The translations under genes and the position numbers were made by a program. DNA of 64,000 nucleotides from Serratia sp. UGAL515B_01 (GTDB lineage Bacteria > Pseudomonadota > Gammaproteobacteria > Enterobacterales > Enterobacteriaceae), in the NCBI RefSeq assembly GCF_033095805.1, contig NZ_CP109901.1:1798001-1862000 (forward strand), given 5' to 3'. The notes beneath the pieces are model-generated. The model searched no databases. It was given only the letters and a program-made list of their open reading frames with translations, and was not told the DNA's origin. Below, one piece after another: positions 55,774 to 64,000 of this stretch; positions within the stretch are counted from its first letter, which is position 1; each line of letters starts with the position of its first letter.

Positions 55774-58700
55774 TTACGTTGAAAATTGCTCGAGGGCTTG
55801 CAAAATTCGCTTATCAGAAATTGGATAAGGTGTGCCCAATTGCTGAGCAAATAGGCTGACACGTAACTCCTCAATCATCCAGCGTATCGCTTTGACGTCC
55901 TCATCCTGCTGACGTTTCGGCGGCAGCTTATTTAACCATTGTTGCCAGGCCTGTTGTACTTGTTCAACCCGTAACATCTGGGCTCGATCTCGGTGCGGGT
56001 CGACAGCCAACTTTTCTAAACGGCGTTCAATAGCTTGCAAATAACGTAAGGTATCCGGCAAACGACTCCAACCGTTATGTGTCACAAAACCGCGATAAAT
56101 CAAACCACCTAGTTGGGCCTTGATATCTGAAAATGCTAGCGCAAGCGACATATCCAAACGCCCTTTCAGGCGTTTGTTGATGTTGAATACCATCGTCAAT
56201 ATCTGCTCGACCTGCTTCGCCACGTCAACGACTGTTTCATTCAGATCTGCACGAACTTTTTCCTGCAACCGTGCAAAATTATCCTCCTGCCAGACCAGGC
56301 CACCATGCTCTGCAATCAGCTTGTCGATACCGCAAGATATACAATCATCGATCAGATCCATAACTTTGCCATACGGATTGAAATACAGCCCAAGCTTGGC
56401 CTTGTTAGGTAACTTTTCATGCAAATATTTGATAGGTGATGGAATATTTAACAAAAGTAAACGGCGGGTACCCTGCCACATAGCCTGTTGTTGTTCCTGT
56501 TCACTATCAAACAGGCGGATAGCTACACTGTCTTTTTCATCCACCAATGCAGGATAGGCCTTAACCGAATAACTGCCACGCTTCTGCTCATAAAATGTCG
56601 GTAGTTGGCCAAAACTCCAGATATGGAGATTGCTTTGTTCCAAACCATCGTCGACAACCGCAGACAATGTCTCCTTCACCTTCTCCTTTAGCTGCAATTT
56701 CAGTGCAGCGAGATCTTTACCTTCACTCAAGGTTTTATGCTTATCACCCAATACGCGAAACGTCATTTTAAGGTGATCGGGCACCTGATCCCACTGCCAA
56801 TCATCACGTGACACTGTCACTCCAGTCATGCGGCGTAGCTCACGTTCGAGCGAATCCAACAGTGGCATTTCCAAAGGTTTTGCACGGTCAATAAACGCTT
56901 CAGCATAGTTAGGTGCCGGAACGAAATTCCGGCGCACTGGCTTTGGCAAAGACTTAATCAGTGCAATCACCAAATCCCGACGAATACCGGGAATTTGCCA
57001 TTCAAAACCCGCTTCTTCCACTTGATTCAGGATAGGCAACGGAATATGAACTGTGACACCATCAGCATCAGTTCCCGGTTCAAACTGATAGGTGAGCCGC
57101 AGTTTGAGATCGCCCTGGTGCCAGACGTTCGGGTAATCCAGCACACTGACCTTATTGGCCCCCTCCTTCATCAACATCGCTTTTTCGAAGTTAAGCAGTT
57201 CAGGTGTTTGCTTATGGGCCGTTTTCCACCAGTTGTCGAAATGGCGTCCAGAGACAATATCCGTCGGGATGCGCTGATCGTAAAAACTGAACAGTGTCTC
57301 GTCGTCCACCAGGATGTCGCGACGACGCGATTTATGTTCCAACTCTTCTACTTCAGCACGCAATTTCAGGTTGGCGGCAAAAAACGAATGACGCGTCTGC
57401 CAGTCACCTTCCACTAGTGCATGGCGGATAAACAATTCGCGGCAAAGCAAAGGATCGAGGGTGCTATAATTCACTGGGCGAGCCATGGCAATCGGCAAAC
57501 CAAACAGCGTGACCTTTTCACTGGCCATCACCGCCCCTTGGGACTTAGACCAGTGAGGCTCGCTGTAATGGTACTTGACCAGATGATGAGCCATAGGTTC
57601 GATCCACTCAGGTTCGATACGCGCAGCTATGCGTCCCCAAAGACGGCTGGTTTCTACCAGTTCGGCAACCATCGCCCATTTAGGCGGCTTTTTGAATAAC
57701 CCAGAGCCCGGAAAAAGAGAGAAACGTGCATTACGAGCACCGGTAAACTCTTGCTTATCAGCATCTTTCTGTCCAATGTGCGAAAGCAAACCACTCAGCA
57801 ACGCCGTGTGAATACTACGATAGTCAGAAGGCACGCTGTTAATAGACAATCCTAATTCTTTAACAACCTGACGCAACTGAGTATAAATATCCTGCCATTC
57901 ACGCACACGCAGATAGTTCAGAAAATCGTTGCGGCACAGGCGGCGAAACTGACTGGCGGAGTTATCCTTTTGTTGCTCTTTCAGGTAGTCCCACAGGTTA
58001 ACAAACGCCATAAAGTCAGAATCTTTATCAGCAAAACGACGGTGTTTCTCATCGGATGCCTGCTGTTTATCCAATGGCCTTTCGCGCGGATCCTGGATCG
58101 ACAATGCCGAGGTGATAATCATCATTTCACGCACGCTGCCACTTTTCTGTGCTTCCAGAACCATGCGCGCCAAACGCGGATCTATTGGCAACTGTGCCAG
58201 TTGACGACCCTGCGGCGTCAACTGGTAATGACCGTTCTCAGCGGTCTTGATAGCTCCGAGCTCTTCCAGTAACCGAACACCATCCTGAATATTACGACTA
58301 TCAGGAGCTTCGACAAAAGGAAAAGCCGCAATATCACCTAATCCCAGAGAGGTCATCTGCAGAATGACTGAAGCTAGATTAGTGCGCAGAATTTCCGGAT
58401 CGGTGAATTCGGGGCGTGAAAGGAAATCCTGTTCTGAGAATAGCCGGATACAAATACCTTCAGAAACACGACCACAACGACCTTTACGCTGGTTGGCGGA
58501 AGCCTGTGAAATCGGCTCAATCGGTAAACGCTGAACCTTGGTACGGAAGCTGTAACGACTGATCCGTGCCGTCCCCGGGTCGATAACATATTTAATACCC
58601 GGTACGGTTAGCGAGGTTTCTGCCACGTTAGTCGCAAGCACAATACGACGACCATGATGCGACTGAAACACACGGTTTTGTTCGCTATTGGACAAGCGAG

Positions 58701-59661
58701 CATACAGTGGCAACACTTCGGTATGTGGTAAATTGAGTTTGGTCAACGCATCCGCCGTATCACGAATTTCACGTTCACCACTCATAAAGATAAGGATATC
58801 GCCTGGCCCTTCACGCCCCAATTCATCAACAGCATCAAAAATCGCCTGTAGCTGGTCGCGTTCAGTGTCATCTGCATCATCGACTACCGGTCGATAACGG
58901 ACTTCTACCGGATAGGTACGGCCAGAAACCTCAACAATTGGCGCATTGTTGAAATGATGGGAAAATCGCTGTGGATCAATGGTGGCGGAAGTAATGATCA
59001 CTTTCAAATCCGGGCGCTTTGGCAGCAGTTGCCGCAGATAGCCCAGAATAAAATCAATATTCAGGCTACGCTCATGCGCTTCATCAATGATCAAGGTGTC
59101 ATACTGCATCAACAACCGATCCTGCTGGATCTCTGCCAACAGAATACCGTCGGTCATCAGTTTAACCAGGGTATTCTCGCCTACCTGATCGTTAAAACGG
59201 ACTTTATAACCCACGCTGCCACCCAGTGGGGTTTCCAGTTCATCGGCAATACGGTTGGCAACAGTCCGAGCGGCAAGGCGGCGTGGCTGTGTGTGGCCGA
59301 TCACCCCTTTGACACCACGCCCCAGCTCCAGGCAGATTTTCGGTAACTGGGTGGTTTTTCCCGACCCCGTTTCACCTGCCACAATAACGACTTGATGATC
59401 GCGGATCGCTGCAAGAATATCCTGTTTCTTCTGGCTGACCGGCAGGTTTTCCGGGTAGATAATTTTCGGGCATGAGGCCACCCGCGACTGCACCTTCTGT
59501 AATGCCAGACGGATGTCACTTTCTATCTCTGCAGCAATCGCCTGCTGAGCGTCGGGTTTTTTGACTTTTTGAGCACCCTGCAACCGGCGTTGCAGACGCT
59601 GCTGATCACGGAGCATCAAGCCATCTAATTGTGATGACAATACCGCGAGCGGGGATTTCAC
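55774..59661 (-). CDS. hrpA: ATP-dependent RNA helicase HrpA
   Basis: The 1295-residue DEAH-box helicase matches E. coli HrpA (1300) along its length. RecA1 has GETGSGKTTQLPK and DEAH (IIDEAHERS), and SATIDP is motif III. RecA2 ends with QRKGRCGR. The winged-helix, OB-fold and long C-terminal DUF3418 regions follow. HrpA resolves stalled ribosomes on mRNA. I choose the GTG at 59661 (AAGGA upstream), which restores the usual N-terminus (KSPLAVLSSQLDGLMLRDQQ). A frame starting at 59817 would add 52 atypical residues. Confidence 0.95.
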   Translation of the reverse strand: MKSPLAVLSSQLDGLMLRDQQRLQRRLQGAQKVKKPDAQQAIAAEIESDIRLALQKVQSRVASCPKIIYPENLPVSQKKQDILAAIRDHQVVIVAGETGSGKTTQLPKICLELGRGVKGVIGHTQPRRLAARTVANRIADELETPLGGSVGYKVRFNDQVGENTLVKLMTDGILLAEIQQDRLLMQYDTLIIDEAHERSLNIDFILGYLRQLLPKRPDLKVIITSATIDPQRFSHHFNNAPIVEVSGRTYPVEVRYRPVVDDADDTERDQLQAIFDAVDELGREGPGDILIFMSGEREIRDTADALTKLNLPHTEVLPLYARLSNSEQNRVFQSHHGRRIVLATNVAETSLTVPGIKYVIDPGTARISRYSFRTKVQRLPIEPISQASANQRKGRCGRVSEGICIRLFSEQDFLSRPEFTDPEILRTNLASVILQMTSLGLGDIAAFPFVEAPDSRNIQDGVRLLEELGAIKTAENGHYQLTPQGRQLAQLPIDPRLARMVLEAQKSGSVREMMIITSALSIQDPRERPLDKQQASDEKHRRFADKDSDFMAFVNLWDYLKEQQKDNSASQFRRLCRNDFLNYLRVREWQDIYTQLRQVVKELGLSINSVPSDYRSIHTALLSGLLSHIGQKDADKQEFTGARNARFSLFPGSGLFKKPPKWAMVAELVETSRLWGRIAARIEPEWIEPMAHHLVKYHYSEPHWSKSQGAVMASEKVTLFGLPIAMARPVNYSTLDPLLCRELFIRHALVEGDWQTRHSFFAANLKLRAEVEELEHKSRRRDILVDDETLFSFYDQRIPTDIVSGRHFDNWWKTAHKQTPELLNFEKAMLMKEGANKVSVLDYPNVWHQGDLKLRLTYQFEPGTDADGVTVHIPLPILNQVEEAGFEWQIPGIRRDLVIALIKSLPKPVRRNFVPAPNYAEAFIDRAKPLEMPLLDSLERELRRMTGVTVSRDDWQWDQVPDHLKMTFRVLGDKHKTLSEGKDLAALKLQLKEKVKETLSAVVDDGLEQSNLHIWSFGQLPTFYEQKRGSYSVKAYPALVDEKDSVAIRLFDSEQEQQQAMWQGTRRLLLLNIPSPIKYLHEKLPNKAKLGLYFNPYGKVMDLIDDCISCGIDKLIAEHGGLVWQEDNFARLQEKVRADLNETVVDVAKQVEQILTMVFNINKRLKGRLDMSLALAFSDIKAQLGGLIYRGFVTHNGWSRLPDTLRYLQAIERRLEKLAVDPHRDRAQMLRVEQVQQAWQQWLNKLPPKRQQDEDVKAIRWMIEELRVSLFAQQLGTPYPISDKRILQALEQFST

Positions 59662-59926
59662 GTTCGGTATTCCTTGTTTCTTCGCTGCTTTAGTCAGAGT
59701 AAACGCGCATAGCAACGGTTTTAAATTAGGTTTGTCATATTTTGACGAAGCGCAGCAGGATACCACAATGGGGTTTTTCCCCATAATCCATCCATTTAAT
59801 CGTTCGTTTTCATTCAATAAAATCGAATGAAAATCTCGAAATATTCCACTATCCCTATATTAAAAATCTAAATAGAGTATGACTCATGCGGCGGGCGGCA
59901 GCCCTGAAGGTACTCTGTAATAATGA

Positions 59927-60544
<618 letters not shown>

Positions 60545-60613
60545 GAAATATTGACTCTCTAGCTTCTGCAAAGCTTGCATAACCTATAATAATTAACGAG
60601 TATATTCCTGTTT

Positions 60614-60636
60614 GCGCGCCTATGGCGCGCTTTTTT
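60614..60636. terminator. Rho-independent terminator between azoR and ydbL
   Basis: GCGCGCC-TAT-GGCGCGC followed by six T residues ends azoR and overlaps the end of the convergent ydbL. Confidence 0.9.
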
Positions 60637-60958
60637 GTTTCTTCAACCACTGACCGTTAATGCCTCGCACATACTCACCAACGGAAGCTCGCATCACGAG
60701 TTTTTGCCCTGCCACACGGGCGACTTCATCGGTAGCAATATGGTTACTTTCCGCTACTTCCTGATATTTTTCGGAACGTTCGGTATTGATTCGGTTAACT
60801 AATTCCTGAGTTTCTGCATCTGTCTTCACCGAGGCAATATAACCGCTCAACGTTTCGCCAACGCGTCCCTGCCGTTTCGCTTCATCCAACGTCAAGGCGT
60901 GAACTACGCCACCGACTCCCCAAAAGATAACAAGCAACCAGCGATAATGTTTTTTCAT
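60620..60958 (-). CDS. ydbL: YdbL, DUF1318 periplasmic protein
   Basis: The 112-residue protein has a signal peptide (MKKHYRWLLVIFWGVGGVVH, cleavage after HA). It continues with the DUF1318 marks LDEAKRQGRVGETLSGYIA and INTERSEKYQEVA. It is the last gene of the ydbH-ynbE-ydbL operon. In E. coli, YdbL helps the YdbH-YnbE bridge between the inner and outer membranes, thought to carry phospholipids alongside TamB and YhdP. Confidence 0.92.
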   Translation of the reverse strand: MKKHYRWLLVIFWGVGGVVHALTLDEAKRQGRVGETLSGYIASVKTDAETQELVNRINTERSEKYQEVAESNHIATDEVARVAGQKLVMRASVGEYVRGINGQWLKKQKSAP

Positions 60959-60966
60959 CTTGGCTC

Positions 60967-61164
60967 CTAGAAAAGATCGCTGCGATCTTTCAGCAGATTC
61001 TCAACGTCCTTATCAACTTTAATGCGGATTTCGTGTTCAATTTTAACATTCATGTTGATAGTAATGGGATCTTTGGGCGCTGCCACCTCAATACGCGGTA
61101 CGCAACCACTTAGTAAAGAAGTAACGAGTATGGTTGCCAGCAATGGCCTCAATGCACTTTTCAT
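60967..61164 (-). CDS. ynbE: YnbE outer-membrane lipoprotein
   Basis: The 65-residue precursor has a type II signal with lipobox LLSGC (Cys21). A short mature part follows (INMNVKIEHEIRIKVDKDVE), which forms a beta-strand that extends the YdbH groove at the outer membrane. It overlaps ydbH by four bases and is followed by ydbL eight bases on. Confidence 0.92.
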   Translation of the reverse strand: MKSALRPLLATILVTSLLSGCVPRIEVAAPKDPITINMNVKIEHEIRIKVDKDVENLLKDRSDLF

Positions 61165-63770
61165 TGTTGTTCCCCAGATTTAGAGAGGGTCTGCTCCAGC
61201 CACTCTTGTAAATTGTCACCAAAACGCAGACTGCGCCAAAGCTGAAACACATTTTCCTGATGAATATAGTTAAGGATAACCTCACGTTTGGTATTTTTCT
61301 GCGGATTTACACCCTTAATACGTGCTTTTAACGTTAGCTCACCCAAATTATTGAGACTAACACTCGCCTTCGAGTGATGAATTTCCATATAACGCAACCA
61401 ATCAATGGCTACGCCACTCGCCAAGTTATTGCGACCAATTGCATCGGCCATATCTTTATCCAGCCGCAGAGTCAGTAAGCTGGCATTAGCGACCCAGCCA
61501 TCTCGAACCAACCATTCAGGATGATTCAGGTAGAGTGGAAGCTCTCCATCGACACGGCCCGACATAGCAAATTGCTTCGGACTTAACACGGTAAACAACA
61601 CGCTCAGGTCAATTTTTGCCAGCTTGAGTACTGCAGCATCGTGCTGTGGCAAGCGCAATGCCGACAGGCTGATATGGCCATTCAGTGTATCCATGCCAAC
61701 ATGACTTAGCGTAAGCGGGTGCATTTCGTTAAATGGATAAGCTCCCTGCAGATCGGCACTAATGTTTTGTATATCAAACAAATTACTGAATGACTTGATG
61801 CGCAACATCACCGGCTTTTTAGACCCAAGCTCCCATCGGTGGTTTTTCAATCGATAGGGCAACACAAAGTCTACCCCGCTCATTTCACCGTCTCTCAACC
61901 ACATGCCGCCATTGTGCACGACCCAGTGACCGCCGGCTTCAAATCCCTGCCCACGAGCAGCAGAAAACGCTGACTGCGCGTAAAACACCCCATCGCGTAA
62001 TTTAATATCAAACTCTGGCGAAATCAGCGGTTGAAATACGATCAGTGATTGCTTCGGCCACCAGCCTTCCCCTCGTAACCTCTGTCCATCCCAGCGGCCA
62101 TGTAAAGTAATTGGCCCTATTTTTTCGGCTTGCAGTGTACTTCGCCATTGGAAACTGTTCGGATTTTGACCATCCAGTTGCAAATCCAGTACCGAAGACG
62201 GCAAGTACCCACCATCACCGAAATGGACTTTGTTAGCCACCAGCTGTACGCGGCCTGTAAGTTGCGCAGCCTTAGCATTACGCTGCCATACGATTGGCTG
62301 GCTAAGCGTAATACGCGGAGCCAACACTTTGACTAAACCATATCTAAGCTGATCAAAACCGGTCGAAAGGCGTTCCAGCCTAATCGTTGAATCCTGCCAC
62401 AAACCATTGCCAGAAATATCCCAACGGGCTTGCAGCGGGGAGAGTTTACCTTGCCCCCAATAGCGCCACTGCCAACGGCCCCGATCTGGCCAAAATGTTT
62501 GTGCCTGCCCATCCAGATGTAATTTGAGCCGCCCCCAGTAGCTGTCGCTGACGCGAATAATTGCTTGTAAACGTCCACTGATCCCCTCGGCGGACATTTT
62601 TATCCCAGCGAGAGGTAAGCGCGCTTCTTCTAATTTCATTTCCGTTGCCAACGGTCCCCAAGCTCGCAGTAAAGAACCTGGTTGTAACACCAAGGTAGGA
62701 TCAAGTAGAGAGCCAGTAACTTTTCCTGGTATTGAAGCAGTGAGCGATAAATTTGCCAAATTAGCCTGACCGGTAAACTGAAAATTGAGATTGCTATTGG
62801 TCAGGCTTACTGTTCCAGGCCCTAACGTCAATACAGCATTGCCTTTACCACTATTGCCAGAGGTAATCACATTCAGGCGTGCGCTAATCTCGCTTTCAGC
62901 AAACCCCTCTTTCCAGTCACGCAACGCAAGATTTACGCCTCCGCTGAGCGGTTGAACACCATAAGGCCAATGCCATTCACCTTTCTCGATAAGAAGTTGC
63001 TGATGCGCAACTTTCCACGGTAATCTCGCCAAGGGTTGGTCACTCCCCTTCTCTTTTAAGACCAGCGTCCCCTGCCGTTGTTGCCAGTGAAAATCCAGTA
63101 ACAGCGGCTTATGCAAATAGGTGGTTTGCACTTCCCCCTGTAACACGCCCTGAGTTGGCAACTGCGTAAAATCAAACGGTATTGTCGTTTTACCCGTCAG
63201 ATTTATCGGTGTACCGCCGTTAGGTGGTGTAATACTGAGACGAGAAAGCGTCAACTGCTGATGCATATCCAGTTTTGCCGCAGCGCTAAGGTTTTGCCCC
63301 TGGTAATTCAGCTGCAGACCCAAAATCGAAGACAATACCTGCACTTTTCCAGCATAAAACTGCCAGGGAGTAATAATGAGTTGATCTACTGTCAGATCAA
63401 ACAGTGGAAGTTGGCTTTGCAGCCGAACAAGTGAAAATGGGGTTTGGCTCTCTTTGGCCGATAATTTTGAAAAACAGTCAGTATCTACTTTGGCACGTTC
63501 GCTATTGAGCCGCCAGACACTACGCTGATAAGACAAACTTAAACCGTTCACGCTAGCGATCACACACTTTTGCGCACTGAAGCTGACAGCGTCAATACGC
63601 AATGCCCCATGTTGCCAACGCAATGGCCCTTGTAAAACAACGTGGCTACCTTCAGGAAGCCACGGAGCTATTAATCGTGGCAACCATTTGGGTAAAGTTT
63701 GCCAAAGCATGATAAACAGAAGGGCAATACAGGCTATAAGCCCTAAGGATATTTTTGATCTCTTTGTCAT
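61161..63770 (-). CDS. ydbH: YdbH, AsmA-like intermembrane protein
   Basis: The 869-residue protein has one N-terminal inner-membrane helix (about residues 9-24). A long beta-rich periplasmic part of the AsmA/TamB/YdbH type follows, ending in a DUF2 (dicarboxylate transport domain) region. Such proteins form hydrophobic grooves spanning the periplasm and are redundant with TamB and YhdP for phospholipid supply to the outer membrane. Length is close to E. coli YdbH (879). It leads the ydbH-ynbE-ydbL operon. Confidence 0.93.
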   Translation of the reverse strand: MTKRSKISLGLIACIALLFIMLWQTLPKWLPRLIAPWLPEGSHVVLQGPLRWQHGALRIDAVSFSAQKCVIASVNGLSLSYQRSVWRLNSERAKVDTDCFSKLSAKESQTPFSLVRLQSQLPLFDLTVDQLIITPWQFYAGKVQVLSSILGLQLNYQGQNLSAAAKLDMHQQLTLSRLSITPPNGGTPINLTGKTTIPFDFTQLPTQGVLQGEVQTTYLHKPLLLDFHWQQRQGTLVLKEKGSDQPLARLPWKVAHQQLLIEKGEWHWPYGVQPLSGGVNLALRDWKEGFAESEISARLNVITSGNSGKGNAVLTLGPGTVSLTNSNLNFQFTGQANLANLSLTASIPGKVTGSLLDPTLVLQPGSLLRAWGPLATEMKLEEARLPLAGIKMSAEGISGRLQAIIRVSDSYWGRLKLHLDGQAQTFWPDRGRWQWRYWGQGKLSPLQARWDISGNGLWQDSTIRLERLSTGFDQLRYGLVKVLAPRITLSQPIVWQRNAKAAQLTGRVQLVANKVHFGDGGYLPSSVLDLQLDGQNPNSFQWRSTLQAEKIGPITLHGRWDGQRLRGEGWWPKQSLIVFQPLISPEFDIKLRDGVFYAQSAFSAARGQGFEAGGHWVVHNGGMWLRDGEMSGVDFVLPYRLKNHRWELGSKKPVMLRIKSFSNLFDIQNISADLQGAYPFNEMHPLTLSHVGMDTLNGHISLSALRLPQHDAAVLKLAKIDLSVLFTVLSPKQFAMSGRVDGELPLYLNHPEWLVRDGWVANASLLTLRLDKDMADAIGRNNLASGVAIDWLRYMEIHHSKASVSLNNLGELTLKARIKGVNPQKNTKREVILNYIHQENVFQLWRSLRFGDNLQEWLEQTLSKSGEQQ

Positions 63771-64000
63771 TACGCGTTGGCTTTATTCCTGATAAACATC
63801 GATGAGACACAAGGCAATTACTGTAAAATCATAACCTAATGATGGCACGGAACCGCCAGCAGGTGAAGGTTCTGCATGACCATTATCAAGTTACTCGTTT
63901 TTGTTAGTTATACTAAATATTATGAAAATACAGATGCGCTGTTTCTTAGCATGCAGCGGTACGCAGCGTTAGCTAATCCATTGTTGTATTTGGACAAAAT
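63771..64000. other. Upstream region of ydbH at the window edge
   Basis: No gene can be supported here. In E. coli ldhA lies divergent beyond this point, so its promoter may follow just past the window. Confidence 0.3.

Noticed and set aside
59662..59817. A 52-codon N-terminal extension of HrpA
   Set aside because: The added residues have no counterpart in HrpA, while the GTG at 59661 has a ribosome site and gives the usual length.

Overview
The window comes from a gammaproteobacterium of the order Enterobacterales, most likely a Serratia-like member of the Yersiniaceae. The evidence is the SfuA-type iron-binding protein at the left edge, the E. coli-like backbone blocks ogt-fnr-uspE, pntAB-ydgH-ydgI-folM-rstAB, asr-ydgU-ydgD and hrpA-azoR/ydbL-ynbE-ydbH, and a repeat of a kind I recall from Serratia and Yersinia. 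A pectate lyase behind a textbook KdgR operator suggests contact with plant material. I do not assign a species.

Left part (1-15.8 kb, accessory). A partial sfuA is followed by mgtE, which lies behind an M-box magnesium riboswitch with a visible Shine-Dalgarno-sequestering hairpin. mgtE is followed by a 30-residue MgtS-like small protein. Next is a decayed sulfide/persulfide locus: an ArsR-family dithiol regulator, two half-size YeeE/YedE transporters, a TauE/SafE gene cut off by a 106-bp MITE-like repeat, and wreckage of a divergent CoA-disulfide-reductase-like gene. Then come an NhaC antiporter, an acyltransferase-3 protein lacking the usual histidine, an arcD-arcA pair without arcB or arcC, a secreted DUF3857/transglutaminase protein, a nitroreductase and an extra FtsI-type penicillin-binding protein.

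Centre (15.9-36.3 kb). A complete formate hydrogenlyase island sits in one block: hypABCDE-fhlA leftward, hycABCDEFGHI rightward, and hydN-fdhF-hypF-nixA rightward. It carries the enzyme, its maturases, the sigma-54 activator and a nickel importer. Sigma-54 promoters and FhlA-type inverted repeats are visible in the control regions. The formate dehydrogenase has cysteine (TGC) at position 140, where E. coli FdhF has selenocysteine, so this island does not need the Sec machinery.

Right part (36.7-64 kb, mostly core). ogt, fnr (with an FNR box) and uspE are followed by an isochorismatase-like hydrolase, fabV, pntAB, ydgH, ydgI (TTG start), folM, rstAB and a Taq-type carboxypeptidase. Then come asr with an upstream RstA box, a 26-codon YdgU-like ORF behind the asr terminator, ydgD, a signal-less pectate lyase with a KdgR operator, hrpA, azoR and ydbL-ynbE-ydbH. 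No tRNA, rRNA, CRISPR array, integrase or transposase gene was seen.
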